Source: a virus. Taken from it: 29,929 nucleotides of DNA. Below are positions 15,581 through 23,012 of this stretch, piece by piece. Position numbers and translations under genes: made by a program. The stretch is taken from IMG/VR virus record IMGVR_UViG_3300027687_000045, positions 1 to 29,929 of that record; one strand, given 5' to 3'. A model generated the notes under the pieces. That model had not been told where the DNA came from, searched no databases, and was given only the letters and a program-made list of their open reading frames with translations. Each line of letters begins with the position of its first letter. Positions within the stretch are counted from its first letter, which is position 1.

Positions 15581-15943
15581 TTAAGTTATCTCACTTACAT
15601 CTGGGACTGTTCCCAGAATTTCGTCATCGTTCATAATTCGGAGTTCCGCTTGACCAAATTTAAATTTGTGTCCAGCATACTTTCCAAACATAACGTAATC
15701 TCCTATTTTACACCATGGCTCAGACATATCTTCTCTATTATATGCGTCTGCACCTAAGTCTATAACCTTACCAATAGATGCTACTGCTCTATGGTCTTGA
15801 ACTGAACTATCTGGTAAATAAATACCTTTATTAGTTTTATTAGATATATCTAATGTCTTAACTAAGATTCTGTGTCCAGTCGGCTTTGGATGTTTATTGC
15901 TTTTAAGTTCTACTTCTTCGAGTTTAAAGGTTGTACTATTCAT
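15581..15943 (-). CDS. GroES-like co-chaperonin
   Basis: The 120-aa protein carries the cpn10 pattern: PTGHRILVKTLDISNKTNKG (residues about 21-40), GIYLPDSS, the base-loop Gly region (ASIGKVIDLGADAY), CKIGDYVMFGKYAGHKFKFG and ELRIMNDDEILGTV. The last two line up with the GroES segments GD.V.F..Y.G and E.LI....D.LA.V. The residues between NKTNKG and YLPDSS correspond to the mobile loop that contacts GroEL. Phage co-chaperonins (T4 gp31 is the classical case) adapt host GroEL to fold the capsid protein. It overlaps the 62-aa gene by 8 nt and precedes the scaffold gene, consistent with head assembly. No GroEL is visible in the window. Confidence 0.88.
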   Translation of the reverse strand: MNSTTFKLEEVELKSNKHPKPTGHRILVKTLDISNKTNKGIYLPDSSVQDHRAVASIGKVIDLGADAYNREDMSEPWCKIGDYVMFGKYAGHKFKFGQAELRIMNDDEILGTVPDVSEIT

Positions 15944-16124
15944 CTTCTTCTATGTTCCTTGCTATGTCTCTTACCACTTCTTTTGCAACAAGTAATCCTT
16001 TGATTTGACCTACAGTCACCTCGTGTTTTTCTAAGATTATTTTACCGTCAGCAAAAGCATTTTTTCTTCCTTCGATTTCATTATCGATTTTATTTAAAAT
16101 ATGCTTGATAAGTTTTGTTTCCAC
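15936..16124 (-). CDS. 62-aa helical protein
   Basis: The start is GTG at 16124 because no ATG fits. A possible ribosome site AAAGGT lies about 13 nt upstream, inside the previous gene. The product is charged and helical: KLIKHILNKIDNEIEGRKNA, then GKIILEKHEVTVGQIKGLLV and AKEVVRDIARNIEEDE. It overlaps the co-chaperonin gene by 8 nt. Small proteins of this type with a GQIKGL-type motif occur in phage packaging regions; function unknown to me. Confidence 0.7.
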   Translation of the reverse strand: METKLIKHILNKIDNEIEGRKNAFADGKIILEKHEVTVGQIKGLLVAKEVVRDIARNIEEDE

Positions 16125-16127
16125 AAG

Positions 16128-16574
16128 TTAGAATGTACCTTTAAAATATTTTTTTGCAATAGCTTTTGAATTACCTTTTGATTTATAATGCGAAGAGCCA
16201 CTCTTATCTATAATAACTACTCCGCCATTTTTATAAGATTTCTTTTTAACTACTCCACCTTTATTCATTGTAGGAAAATCTTTATTTACAACATCGTAAG
16301 CTATTTTTCCTGCTCCTCCTGCTGTAGTAATTCCTGCACCTATTTTAAGTTTATTGCCTAATGACATTTTTTTTTGATTAGTCATTCTACTAGCCTCTTC
16401 TAAAGCCGCAGCAAGTTGTTCTTTTTTTTGTGCTAAATCCTTTTGATATTTTGCTGTTTTTTTGCTGTCTGTTATCCCAGCTTTATAATTTTTTTTTATT
16501 GTGTTTATTATTGCTGTTAGATAACCTACTTTTCCTGTTTTTGGTTTTTTTGGTAATGTTATTGAAGTTGCCAT
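16128..16574 (-). CDS. Lys-rich protein with shared C-terminal tail (1)
   Basis: The 148-aa basic protein has an N-terminal helical stretch (YLTAIINTIKKNYKAGITDS), a possible coiled coil (KDLAQKKEQLAAALEEASRM), a Gly/Ala-rich hydrophobic segment (IGAGITTAGGAGKIAYDV) and a Lys/Gly-rich tail (NKGGVVKKKSYKNGGVVIID) ending SKAIAKKYFKGTF. The ending resembles that of three other small proteins at 19508-20810, which end IKGTKFKG(I/V)F. The ribosome site is AAAAGGA. Position between portal and co-chaperonin suggests a virion-internal or packaging role. Family not recognised. Confidence 0.8.
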   Translation of the reverse strand: MATSITLPKKPKTGKVGYLTAIINTIKKNYKAGITDSKKTAKYQKDLAQKKEQLAAALEEASRMTNQKKMSLGNKLKIGAGITTAGGAGKIAYDVVNKDFPTMNKGGVVKKKSYKNGGVVIIDKSGSSHYKSKGNSKAIAKKYFKGTF

Positions 16575-16575
16575 T

Positions 16576-17058
16576 TTAATTTCCTTTTTTATTTCCTTTT
16601 TTATTTTTATTTTTATTTTTATTCCCTACAAATTCTATGTCTATTTTAGGCATAAAACCTTTGTCTTCTTTTTTAAACATTTTCATTATTTCTTCACTTA
16701 ATGATGTAACAGAGTCTACTCCAGAGTCTGTTACAGATTTTGCCAAATCGTACGTATCAGCAGCCTCTTGTTTCATTACTTCTGGGTCAGTTAAATACTG
16801 CATTGAAAAAGCTGGTATAGCTGCACTCAATACTCTTCCTGGATTTATTTTAGACATTATATTACCTTGAGGTGCTAAATTTGTATTAAACCCTGAATAG
16901 TTTTGTAAACCTCTTAAAAAAGGTTGTATTTTATCTCCAACTTTATTTAAAGTACTGATACCACTCTGTATAGTTCTTTGACCTAGTGGTGAATTTGCAG
17001 CTCTACCAGCCATACCTAATCCTGCTAGTCCAGCATAGTATAATCCAAGAGGAATCAT
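16576..17058 (-). CDS. Gly/Ala-rich protein after portal, possible internal virion protein
   Basis: The 160-aa protein has a hydrophobic N-terminus (IPLGLYYAGLAGLGMAGRAA) that could insert in or cross a membrane, a middle part with NPGRVLSAAIPAFSMQYL, an acidic helical region (EVMKQEAADTYDLAKSVTDS and SVTSLSEEIMKMFKKEDKGF), and a Lys/Asn tail (GNKNKNKNKKGNKKGN). It starts by TAATG overlap with the portal stop. A short protein with a membrane-active N-terminus and basic tail, coupled to portal, could be an ejection protein; this is a guess. The tail lies in a slippage-prone DNA repeat (16577-16625). Confidence 0.78.
   Translation of the reverse strand: MIPLGLYYAGLAGLGMAGRAANSPLGQRTIQSGISTLNKVGDKIQPFLRGLQNYSGFNTNLAPQGNIMSKINPGRVLSAAIPAFSMQYLTDPEVMKQEAADTYDLAKSVTDSGVDSVTSLSEEIMKMFKKEDKGFMPKIDIEFVGNKNKNKNKKGNKKGN
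16577..16625. repeat. Low-complexity (ATTTTT)n tract encoding a Lys/Asn tail
   Basis: The plus strand has TTTCCTTTTT then repeated ATTTTT units. On the coding strand this gives the Asn/Lys/Gly tail of the 160-aa protein. The hexamer repeat is prone to length change without frameshift. Confidence 0.7.
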
Positions 17059-19508
17059 TATTCTTTATCTTTTTTCATTTGTTCTTTGGCTATGTCGCTC
17101 ATAGTTTTCTCTCTTGCAAGAGATTTGTTTGCTCTAGAGCGAAGTGCATCTCTTCTCTCATTTGATTCTATTGACTGTTGCTCTACCGCTATGTCAGATT
17201 CTGCTTTTGCTTTATCTAACTCTAGTCTAGCTATATCAATTTGTGCATCGGCAGCTTCTTTCTGCTCTTTCATTTCAAACTCACGATTTCTATCTGCGGC
17301 TCTCTGTTGTGAGTCTGCAACTTTTCTATCTGCCTCTTGCTTTTTAATTTGTAAATCTTGCATTGCAATTTGTACCCTAGGGTCTTGCTGTTGCTGCTGC
17401 TGCTGCTGTTGTTGCATTGCCTGCTGGTTTGCCTGTGACATCTGCATTGCTGCTTGTGCTTGTAGGGCAGCTACTTGATTTTCCATTTCTGGTGACATCT
17501 CTTCATACTTTTCATCTTGACCAGGATTTGCTCTATCGTATTCTGGTGCTGATGGTAACTGTGTTCCAGACATTGCGGATACCTGTTGTCTATATTTGTG
17601 TGCCATGTGTTCCTGAACGTGAGCCACTATACTTCCAGCTAACGCTTGAGCAACCTGCGGTGACTGAGGAGTCATTGTTGGGTCGTTTAGCATAGCTTGG
17701 TGAACTGCCATGTGTGCATCGTGGTCTTGACTTGCGAATGCCTTTACTGGTCTTCCGTAAAGTAAAGCGTAATTTTCTGTAGCTGGGTCTTTTCTTCCAG
17801 CACCCATCTCTGGTAATAATATTTCATCTATGTTCTTAACGTCTAAGGCTTGATATAATCTCCTGTACGCTTCCTTCATATCATGAATTTGAGGTGCAGC
17901 GGCTGCAGCTTGTAATTGAGTTTGTGCTAACAGAACTCTTTGTGCAGTAGAAAATATGTTTGGGTCTGATACTGGTAAGATATCAATTCTGTCATCAAAA
18001 TCTTTTTTAAATATAAATCTGTTTCCGCCCTCTTGAGCATATGGATAATAAGAAGGTAAAAAATCTTTATTAATTCTAGTTAAAATTTTAAATTCTTCTT
18101 TTTGTGCTTTATGTAATCTCTTGTGAATAGAGGACATCACCTTAATGCCTTGCTCTAATAGAGCAATTGTAGTTCCAACAGGTGCATTTGAATTCATGTC
18201 ACCAGCCTGTAAATCTGTTATGGCTGCTAGTCTTCTTCCTTCTTGAGTCATTGAGCCAAGTAAGGCGAATAGGGTCTGCGATGGTTCTTTAAATGGAAGA
18301 GGAACAATAGACTTTCTAATGTCGTCTCCGTATCCCTCTACATCTCTGAACTCACCAAAACCAACAGGGTGTTCGCCTTCTACCCTCATGCCTCTAGCTT
18401 TAAAACCACCAGGTAAGTTAGCGAACTGTCCTGCGTCAACCAAGGAGCGAAGTATGGTTGTAACTGATTTCTGTAAGTTTCCTAGTAAGTGGACATAGCC
18501 TAAACCATAGAATCCAAAACCAGGTAGAAATTTATAATGAACAAAATGTTGTAATCTTTTAAAGTCTGGGTCATCTTCTCTAAAGTTTTCTCTAATAGAA
18601 AGAATTTGTTTTGTTTCTTTGCATATAGTCACAATGTAGGGACAAGCAAAATCTTTTTCATATCCAGGAATTTCTAAATCAACGTGCATTTCAAGAAGGG
18701 TAAGTCTTCCATCTTTTTGATAACTCTTGGATGGTGAGATACCTTCAATCTCTTGAATTTTTTGTGTAATGTCGTTTGAGTCATCTTCCTCTGGAGTCAT
18801 ATCTATATCGATATCACTATAGAATCCGTTGCTTTGTTTTCTACTTAATTCATTTTGAGTTATACGAATGATATGTGTGTATCTTCCAGATGTTCTTAAA
18901 TCAACAGTATTGTATGAAACAACAAAATCAGTAATAGGAATAAATTTAGATACGGGTCTCTTTAAGACTTCATCATAATAAACTTTTTTAAAGCAACTTC
19001 CTACTATCGGTAAATAGAAAAGCATTTGGTCAAAGTCATCAAAGTATTCTTCCATACTTTCTGTTACTTGATAATTTAAAAATTCTTTTACTCTGTTAGC
19101 TTGCTTAACAATCTCATCAGTTTTGTCTCCAATAATTTGTGTTTTAACAGGACCACCAGATGGAAATAATTCTTTAATAGCTTGTGATTGAAATTGTACT
19201 GCACCCTCAATCATCATTGGGTGGTGAGCCGAACAGGCTCCAGGAAAAGGATTCTGAGACTCTTCGATTTTTAATCCAAGGAGTTCCATTCCTTTTTTAA
19301 TTGTTTCTTCATATTCTTTTCTTGAGTCAACATCCGCTTCAAAAGCCTCAAGCAATTCAGATGCAATTGTATCTAGTGTATCTTCATCTAAATCTTCTGC
19401 GAGGTTATCTGATATAGCAGTAGGCTCTTCTTCAATAGTGCCCTCTGCTATTATAGTAACTTCCTCATCCACAAGAGGATTAACTTCTTCAAACGGTGTT
19501 CTTGCCAT
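17058..19508 (-). CDS. Portal protein
   Basis: This 816-aa protein is the head portal, a dodecamer through which DNA is packed and ejected. Visible features are an acidic N-terminus, NPFPGACSAHHPMMIEGAVQ (about residues 85-105), the stem/wing segment RVKEFLNYQVTESMEEYFDD followed by MLFYLPIVGSCFKKVYYDEV, VSKFIPITDFVVSYN, HFVHYKFLPGFGFYGLGYVH, NLQKSVTTILRSLVDAGQFA, and DLQAGDMNSNAPVGTTIAL. The C-terminus is a long Gln-rich and then charged helix (about 665-816) with ten consecutive Gln (699-708), comparable to the C-terminal barrel of P22-type portals. The length also fits that large podovirus class. Start and stop are both TAATG overlaps. Confidence 0.93.
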   Translation of the reverse strand: MARTPFEEVNPLVDEEVTIIAEGTIEEEPTAISDNLAEDLDEDTLDTIASELLEAFEADVDSRKEYEETIKKGMELLGLKIEESQNPFPGACSAHHPMMIEGAVQFQSQAIKELFPSGGPVKTQIIGDKTDEIVKQANRVKEFLNYQVTESMEEYFDDFDQMLFYLPIVGSCFKKVYYDEVLKRPVSKFIPITDFVVSYNTVDLRTSGRYTHIIRITQNELSRKQSNGFYSDIDIDMTPEEDDSNDITQKIQEIEGISPSKSYQKDGRLTLLEMHVDLEIPGYEKDFACPYIVTICKETKQILSIRENFREDDPDFKRLQHFVHYKFLPGFGFYGLGYVHLLGNLQKSVTTILRSLVDAGQFANLPGGFKARGMRVEGEHPVGFGEFRDVEGYGDDIRKSIVPLPFKEPSQTLFALLGSMTQEGRRLAAITDLQAGDMNSNAPVGTTIALLEQGIKVMSSIHKRLHKAQKEEFKILTRINKDFLPSYYPYAQEGGNRFIFKKDFDDRIDILPVSDPNIFSTAQRVLLAQTQLQAAAAAPQIHDMKEAYRRLYQALDVKNIDEILLPEMGAGRKDPATENYALLYGRPVKAFASQDHDAHMAVHQAMLNDPTMTPQSPQVAQALAGSIVAHVQEHMAHKYRQQVSAMSGTQLPSAPEYDRANPGQDEKYEEMSPEMENQVAALQAQAAMQMSQANQQAMQQQQQQQQQQDPRVQIAMQDLQIKKQEADRKVADSQQRAADRNREFEMKEQKEAADAQIDIARLELDKAKAESDIAVEQQSIESNERRDALRSRANKSLAREKTMSDIAKEQMKKDKE
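17385..17414 (-). repeat. CAG/CAA trinucleotide tract in portal gene
   Basis: Ten glutamine codons (five consecutive CAG flanked by CAA) encode Gln699-708 of the portal. Trinucleotide repeats can vary in copy number in frame, so length polymorphism is possible. Confidence 0.85.
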
Positions 19509-19867
19509 TAAAATATTCCTTTAAATTTAGTACCTTTTATTGCAATACCATTTCTTCTTTTAGCCATAGTATTTTTAGATGATGATACCTTCTTTTTTTT
19601 TACTATACCACCATTTTTTTTGTTTACAGTATCTTTTTTGTTTACAAAGTTATTAATTTTATCAATACCTTTTACTATTAATCTACCAAAGGGAGAACCC
19701 ATTTTATCTGGGTCTTTTTTTTTAAATTCTTGAGTTAATAAATAACCTACGTCTTCCATAGTAGGATTCTCATTACCATCTAATTTTAATTTATTTTTAG
19801 CATACTTAATGTTTGATGGATTACTAGTATAGTTTTCAAGCAGTAACTGTAATCTTTCTTTATCCAT
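19508..19867 (-). CDS. Lys-rich protein with shared C-terminal tail (2)
   Basis: The 119-aa protein has an N-terminal folded part (KERLQLLLENYTSNPSNIKY, then DVGYLLTQEFKKKDPDKM), a PFGRLIVKGIDKINNFVNKK helix and a Lys-rich tail (KNGGIVKKKKVSSSK) ending GIAIKGTKFKGIF. The last codons, AAAGGA then ATA TTT TAATG, also supply the ribosome site and overlapping start for the portal gene. It is one of three consecutive genes with the same end. Position between lysozyme and portal suggests packaging or internal virion function. Family not recognised. Confidence 0.8.
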   Translation of the reverse strand: MDKERLQLLLENYTSNPSNIKYAKNKLKLDGNENPTMEDVGYLLTQEFKKKDPDKMGSPFGRLIVKGIDKINNFVNKKDTVNKKNGGIVKKKKVSSSKNTMAKRRNGIAIKGTKFKGIF

Positions 19868-20250
19868 TAAAATATTCCTTTAAATTTTGTGCCTTTGATA
19901 GCTGCTCCGCTACCACGAGATTTTTTAGATTTAGTTTTCTTTGCTAAACCACCATCCTTCATTACTTGGACATTGTATCCTCTTTTGCCCAAGGTTGTTT
20001 TTCTGTCTGGATTATCTGGGTCTATATTATCTAAAGGATTTTTTTTTGAACCAAACGCTTCTCTATCAGCATCTTTTGCTTTTTCTCTAGCAATTTCATT
20101 TTTATTTATAGGTTTATTTGATTTTCCTTCTTCTAATACATTAATTTTTTTAGCACCTCTATTGGTTAAATTATTAAACATCTCTTTTGTTTTAGCAATT
20201 ATAATTTTTCCGCTAGGTAGCATCATTCTAACTGCTTTAAAAACTGACAT
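19867..20250 (-). CDS. Lys-rich protein with shared C-terminal tail (3)
   Basis: The 127-aa basic protein has an N-terminal beta-type piece (FKAVRMMLPSGKIIIAKTKE), a charged, probably disordered middle (NEIAREKAKDADREAFGSKK, then NPLDNIDPDNPDRKT), and a tail with KDGGLAKKTKSKKSRGSG ending AAIKGTKFKGIF. Start and stop are TAATG overlaps. Codons of the shared tail differ at synonymous sites from the two neighbours, so the peptide itself seems to be conserved. Function unknown. Confidence 0.8.
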   Translation of the reverse strand: MSVFKAVRMMLPSGKIIIAKTKEMFNNLTNRGAKKINVLEEGKSNKPINKNEIAREKAKDADREAFGSKKNPLDNIDPDNPDRKTTLGKRGYNVQVMKDGGLAKKTKSKKSRGSGAAIKGTKFKGIF

Positions 20251-20810
20251 TAAAATACGCCTTTAAACTTAGTACCTTTGATAGCAATACCAGTACCACG
20301 GGGTTTTTTAGATTTAGATACGCTTCCGCCTTTTTTATATTTCATCATACCACCACCCATTTTTTTAACAGGTCCACCCTTGTTATATTTTTTTGCTTTT
20401 ACAGAGTTCATTTTTTCTTGTACTGACTCTGGTAACATAGAGAAACCCTTCATTGCTTCTCCGCCATCTGCCATTTTAAGACCCATGTTTTTTTTACGAG
20501 CATTCATCATGCCACCCATGTTTTTTTTAACAGGTTTAGTTTTTTCTCTAAAATCTCTTATACCTGAAACGGTATCTTCTGCTAATGTTAGGGGACCAGT
20601 CGCACTTCCAAAAATTAAATCTTTAATATTTAAATCACCCTTTATGAGTTGGTCTAAACCTTCTTTAGCTCCACCATAAAGACCAGAACCTATAATATAT
20701 TTTTTAATTAGACCCATTTTAGTTTTTGGTATTTTGTTATTTGTTTTATTTTTGTCAATCTTCTCTTGTAATTTTAATATTTTTTCTTCTTTACTATCAA
20801 ATAGACCCAT
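20250..20810 (-). CDS. Lys/Gly/Met-rich protein with shared C-terminal tail (4)
   Basis: The 186-aa protein starts with a charged helix (LFDSKEEKILKLQEKIDKNK), followed by YIIGSGLYGGAKEGLDQLIK and a FGSATGPLTLAEDTVSGI segment. The last 90 residues are Lys/Gly/Met-rich repeats (KKNMGGMMNARKKNMGLKMA, KKMGGGMMKYKKGGSVSKSK) ending GTGIAIKGTKFKGVF. It is coupled to the lysozyme gene upstream and the 127-aa gene downstream by TAATG overlaps. The basic repeats could bind DNA or RNA, but no known domain is seen. Confidence 0.8.
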   Translation of the reverse strand: MGLFDSKEEKILKLQEKIDKNKTNNKIPKTKMGLIKKYIIGSGLYGGAKEGLDQLIKGDLNIKDLIFGSATGPLTLAEDTVSGIRDFREKTKPVKKNMGGMMNARKKNMGLKMADGGEAMKGFSMLPESVQEKMNSVKAKKYNKGGPVKKMGGGMMKYKKGGSVSKSKKPRGTGIAIKGTKFKGVF

Positions 20811-21247
20811 TATTTTTCTCCTTGTTCCTTCATGTGGTCAGACATCTCCTTGGCTCGATTGGGGGTCTGCTTTGCCCACTTTGAGTCAAGCATCTGAACT
20901 GACGCTTCTGTATAATTAGGTGGACTGCACTTGAGTGCCTCCCACATCATCTTAAATTTAGAGACACCATTCCCTCCTAGTTGAAATACCATCTCCGTTA
21001 TTATATTTTGTGCTTCTTCATTTGCTTCTGTTTTCTCACACATATACGCTGCAGTGTCTACTGCGTGCTGTAAATCTTTTTTAAGTATTTCCTCGAGATA
21101 CTCCTTATCGTATACCTTGCCGTCTTCCCAGTGGTCCTCAACACACAAGTGTCCGTACCCCACGGTTCTCTTGCCTAGGCTGTCTAAATACACCTGGTCA
21201 CGAAAACCTTCGTGCCTCTTAACAGAATCTAATAGTGATTCATTCAT
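20810..21247 (-). CDS. Lysozyme (T4-type, GH24 muramidase)
   Basis: The 145-aa enzyme cleaves the N-acetylmuramic acid-N-acetylglucosamine bond of peptidoglycan. The catalytic triad matches T4 lysozyme spacing: Glu13 (KRHEGFRD), Asp22 (VYLDSLG) and Thr28 (KRTVGYGH), that is +9 and +6. The GYGHL motif and the later MVFQLGGNGVSKFKMMWEAL and WAKQTPNRAKEM segments are also typical. There is no signal peptide, so it needs a holin or similar. ATG 21247 follows GAAAGGAAG and overlaps the TerL stop as TAATG; a longer frame starting inside TerL is less likely. Its place between TerL and portal is unusual and might mean it is virion-associated. Confidence 0.92.
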   Translation of the reverse strand: MNESLLDSVKRHEGFRDQVYLDSLGKRTVGYGHLCVEDHWEDGKVYDKEYLEEILKKDLQHAVDTAAYMCEKTEANEEAQNIITEMVFQLGGNGVSKFKMMWEALKCSPPNYTEASVQMLDSKWAKQTPNRAKEMSDHMKEQGEK

Positions 21248-22719
21248 TACCAATAACTTCCTTTCGGTCCTGATGGTTCTTCGTATGGTGCATCCTGATG
21301 ATGACTGACCATCCATCCTTTTCTTAATCTGAGTAGTGCTTGAGATAGAGAATCCACTAAGTCGTCATGCTTAGTATTTGGAAACGCTGCACACTGAGAG
21401 ACTACAGCCTCAGTTGCGTCTGTATCTGGTGCCCAAATTCTTCCAGCCTCAAATAGAGGAGTTATAGAGTGAACTCTAGCTAATTTATCTAATTTCTTAG
21501 GATTGAATGGAGTAATAGGTAATCCCGTTCTCATGAGCTCTTGCACGAGGGATAATCCACTTGCTTTAGCTTCTACTAGCACCAGGTCTGGCTGGTGTTC
21601 GTTATATAAACTTATTGCTGCATTCTTGAGTTCTGGAAATGTTAACCTCTCCCTAAATGAATCTAGGAGAATAAGATTGTATCCACCCTCACCGCTGAAC
21701 ACACCCCACGTTGTACACGCAGAGTAATCCGAAGTCTGACTAACTGTATAGGCTGTATCCCACGACTGTAATATATAATCACACTCTGGTAAATTTTCTT
21801 TCTTCCAGTACTTCCACCACCACCTCTTGATGACGTTTCCCTCTTCGATGGATGGGGTCTGATTGTAAAGCGAGGACCACTCACGGGTTCCCACTGTTTT
21901 TTTAATTTGTTCTAGTCTCTCTATAGGGTATGCATCTTTCCACAGGGGGTCGCCCTCCTTTAAGCCAAGCATCTTCGCTGCTCTCTCATTAAGGATAGCT
22001 GGAAATTCTACAATATCCCAACCCTCGTGTCCCGTCTCTTTGAGTATCCAGCCTGCGAGGTCATCCTCGTGCCATCTAGTCTGAATAACGATAACACTAC
22101 CGCCAGGCATTAATCTTGTGTATGCAGTTGAGCGATACCAATCCAAAAGGTTTTTACGCATTGCTGGGGAGTCTGCCTCCTCTCTACCCTTGATGGGGTC
22201 ATCAATGAGGAGTAAGTGTGCACCTCTACCAGTGATTGCTGAGCCAGCACCCACGGCATAGTACACTCCACCCTGCTGCGTGTGGAATCTCCTTACGCTA
22301 GCGGAGTCTGTCGCCAGTTGAGTTTCTGGAAATATTTCTCCGTATCTCTTGTCTTGCAGTTGGTTTCTTACTTTACGACCAAAGTCGTCTGCTAAGTCTT
22401 GAGCGTAAGTTGAGCAGATAATATACTTGTCTGGGTTCTTCCCCATATACCATGCAGGAAAGAATTCTGACGTTAGAATAGATTTACCGTGTCTGGGAGG
22501 CATGAATATAGCGAGTCGCTTAATTTCGCCTCTCTCTACCGCCTCTAGCTTCTCGGCTAATTTTTTTATGTGTGGTGGAGTCTTGTACTCCTCCATTTGA
22601 AATTGAGCGTATCCAATCAGAGTATTCTTAGCATTTTCTCTGGACTCTATCTCTTTGACTTGCCCAACTAACTTCTGGAGTATCTCAATCTTCTCTTGAG
22701 TTGTATCTGGAATTATCAT
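21247..22719 (-). CDS. terL: Terminase large subunit
   Basis: The 490-aa packaging motor has an N-terminal ATPase with Walker A FMPPRHGKSILT (about residues 72-83) and Walker B HLLLIDD (about 168-174). An RNase H-like nuclease domain follows, with the acidic residues Asp in LQSWDTAY (about 321), Glu in VLVEAKASG (about 383) and the Asp cluster in KHDDLVDS (about 452-456). It cuts concatemers and translocates DNA into the prohead through the portal. ATG 22719 has no obvious ribosome site nearby; AGGGG lies about 15 nt upstream inside a hairpin. The stop overlaps the lysozyme start as TAATG. Confidence 0.95.
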   Translation of the reverse strand: MIIPDTTQEKIEILQKLVGQVKEIESRENAKNTLIGYAQFQMEEYKTPPHIKKLAEKLEAVERGEIKRLAIFMPPRHGKSILTSEFFPAWYMGKNPDKYIICSTYAQDLADDFGRKVRNQLQDKRYGEIFPETQLATDSASVRRFHTQQGGVYYAVGAGSAITGRGAHLLLIDDPIKGREEADSPAMRKNLLDWYRSTAYTRLMPGGSVIVIQTRWHEDDLAGWILKETGHEGWDIVEFPAILNERAAKMLGLKEGDPLWKDAYPIERLEQIKKTVGTREWSSLYNQTPSIEEGNVIKRWWWKYWKKENLPECDYILQSWDTAYTVSQTSDYSACTTWGVFSGEGGYNLILLDSFRERLTFPELKNAAISLYNEHQPDLVLVEAKASGLSLVQELMRTGLPITPFNPKKLDKLARVHSITPLFEAGRIWAPDTDATEAVVSQCAAFPNTKHDDLVDSLSQALLRLRKGWMVSHHQDAPYEEPSGPKGSYW

Positions 22720-22734
22720 ATATATTTTTTTTAT

Positions 22735-22760
22735 ACCCCTATAGTATTTTTATTAGGGGT
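22735..22760 (-). promoter_or_regulatory. Hairpin and possible phage-type promoter upstream of terL
   Basis: ACCCCTA (22735-22741) pairs with TAGGGGT (22754-22760), 7 bp. On the minus strand the same stretch reads TAATAAAAATACTATAGGGG (22755 to 22736), which resembles single-subunit phage RNA polymerase promoters of the T7 class (TAATA, ACTATAGGG) with one base less between the two parts. It lies 16 nt before terL. Both readings are tentative; there is no T-tract, so it is not a terminator in either direction. Confidence 0.35.
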
Positions 22761-22772
22761 GGGGGTGTTTCC

Positions 22773-23012
22773 CTATTGGAGTTCAGTGTAGAGAGGCTCA
22801 TAAAATAAAGGGGTCATTTCTCCCATATAAGCACCCCTGATGTTATATTCAAAGTATTCTCTAGCTTCCTCTTCATCCATACCATCACGCTCCTGTAGTA
22901 TGCTTATAATCTTATTTGTGTCATAGAGGAGAACGTCTGCATTGCTGCATCCTCCCGCTGTCCCTATAATAGCTTCATCGAAGCCATCCGCCTTTAGCAA
23001 ATCATCATACAT
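22773..23012 (-). CDS. Conserved small phage protein upstream of terL
   Basis: The 79-aa acidic protein resembles a small protein common in marine phages near terminase. The pattern is DDLLKADGFDEAIIGTAGGC, then YDTNKIISILQERDGMDEEE, AREYFEYNIRGAYMGEMTPL and an aromatic end. No function is known to me. ATG 23012 lacks a strong ribosome site. It is followed by 53 nt containing the terL hairpin. Confidence 0.78.
   Translation of the reverse strand: MYDDLLKADGFDEAIIGTAGGCSNADVLLYDTNKIISILQERDGMDEEEAREYFEYNIRGAYMGEMTPLFYEPLYTELQ

Noticed and set aside
20810-21316. Longer lysozyme start inside terL
   Set aside because: The ATG at 21247 has a good ribosome site and TAATG coupling, and gives the normal distance to the catalytic Glu; the 23 extra residues do not fit the family.
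22735-22760. Intrinsic terminator upstream of terL
   Set aside because: The stem is followed by A-rich sequence on the minus strand and G-rich on the plus strand, not a T-tract.
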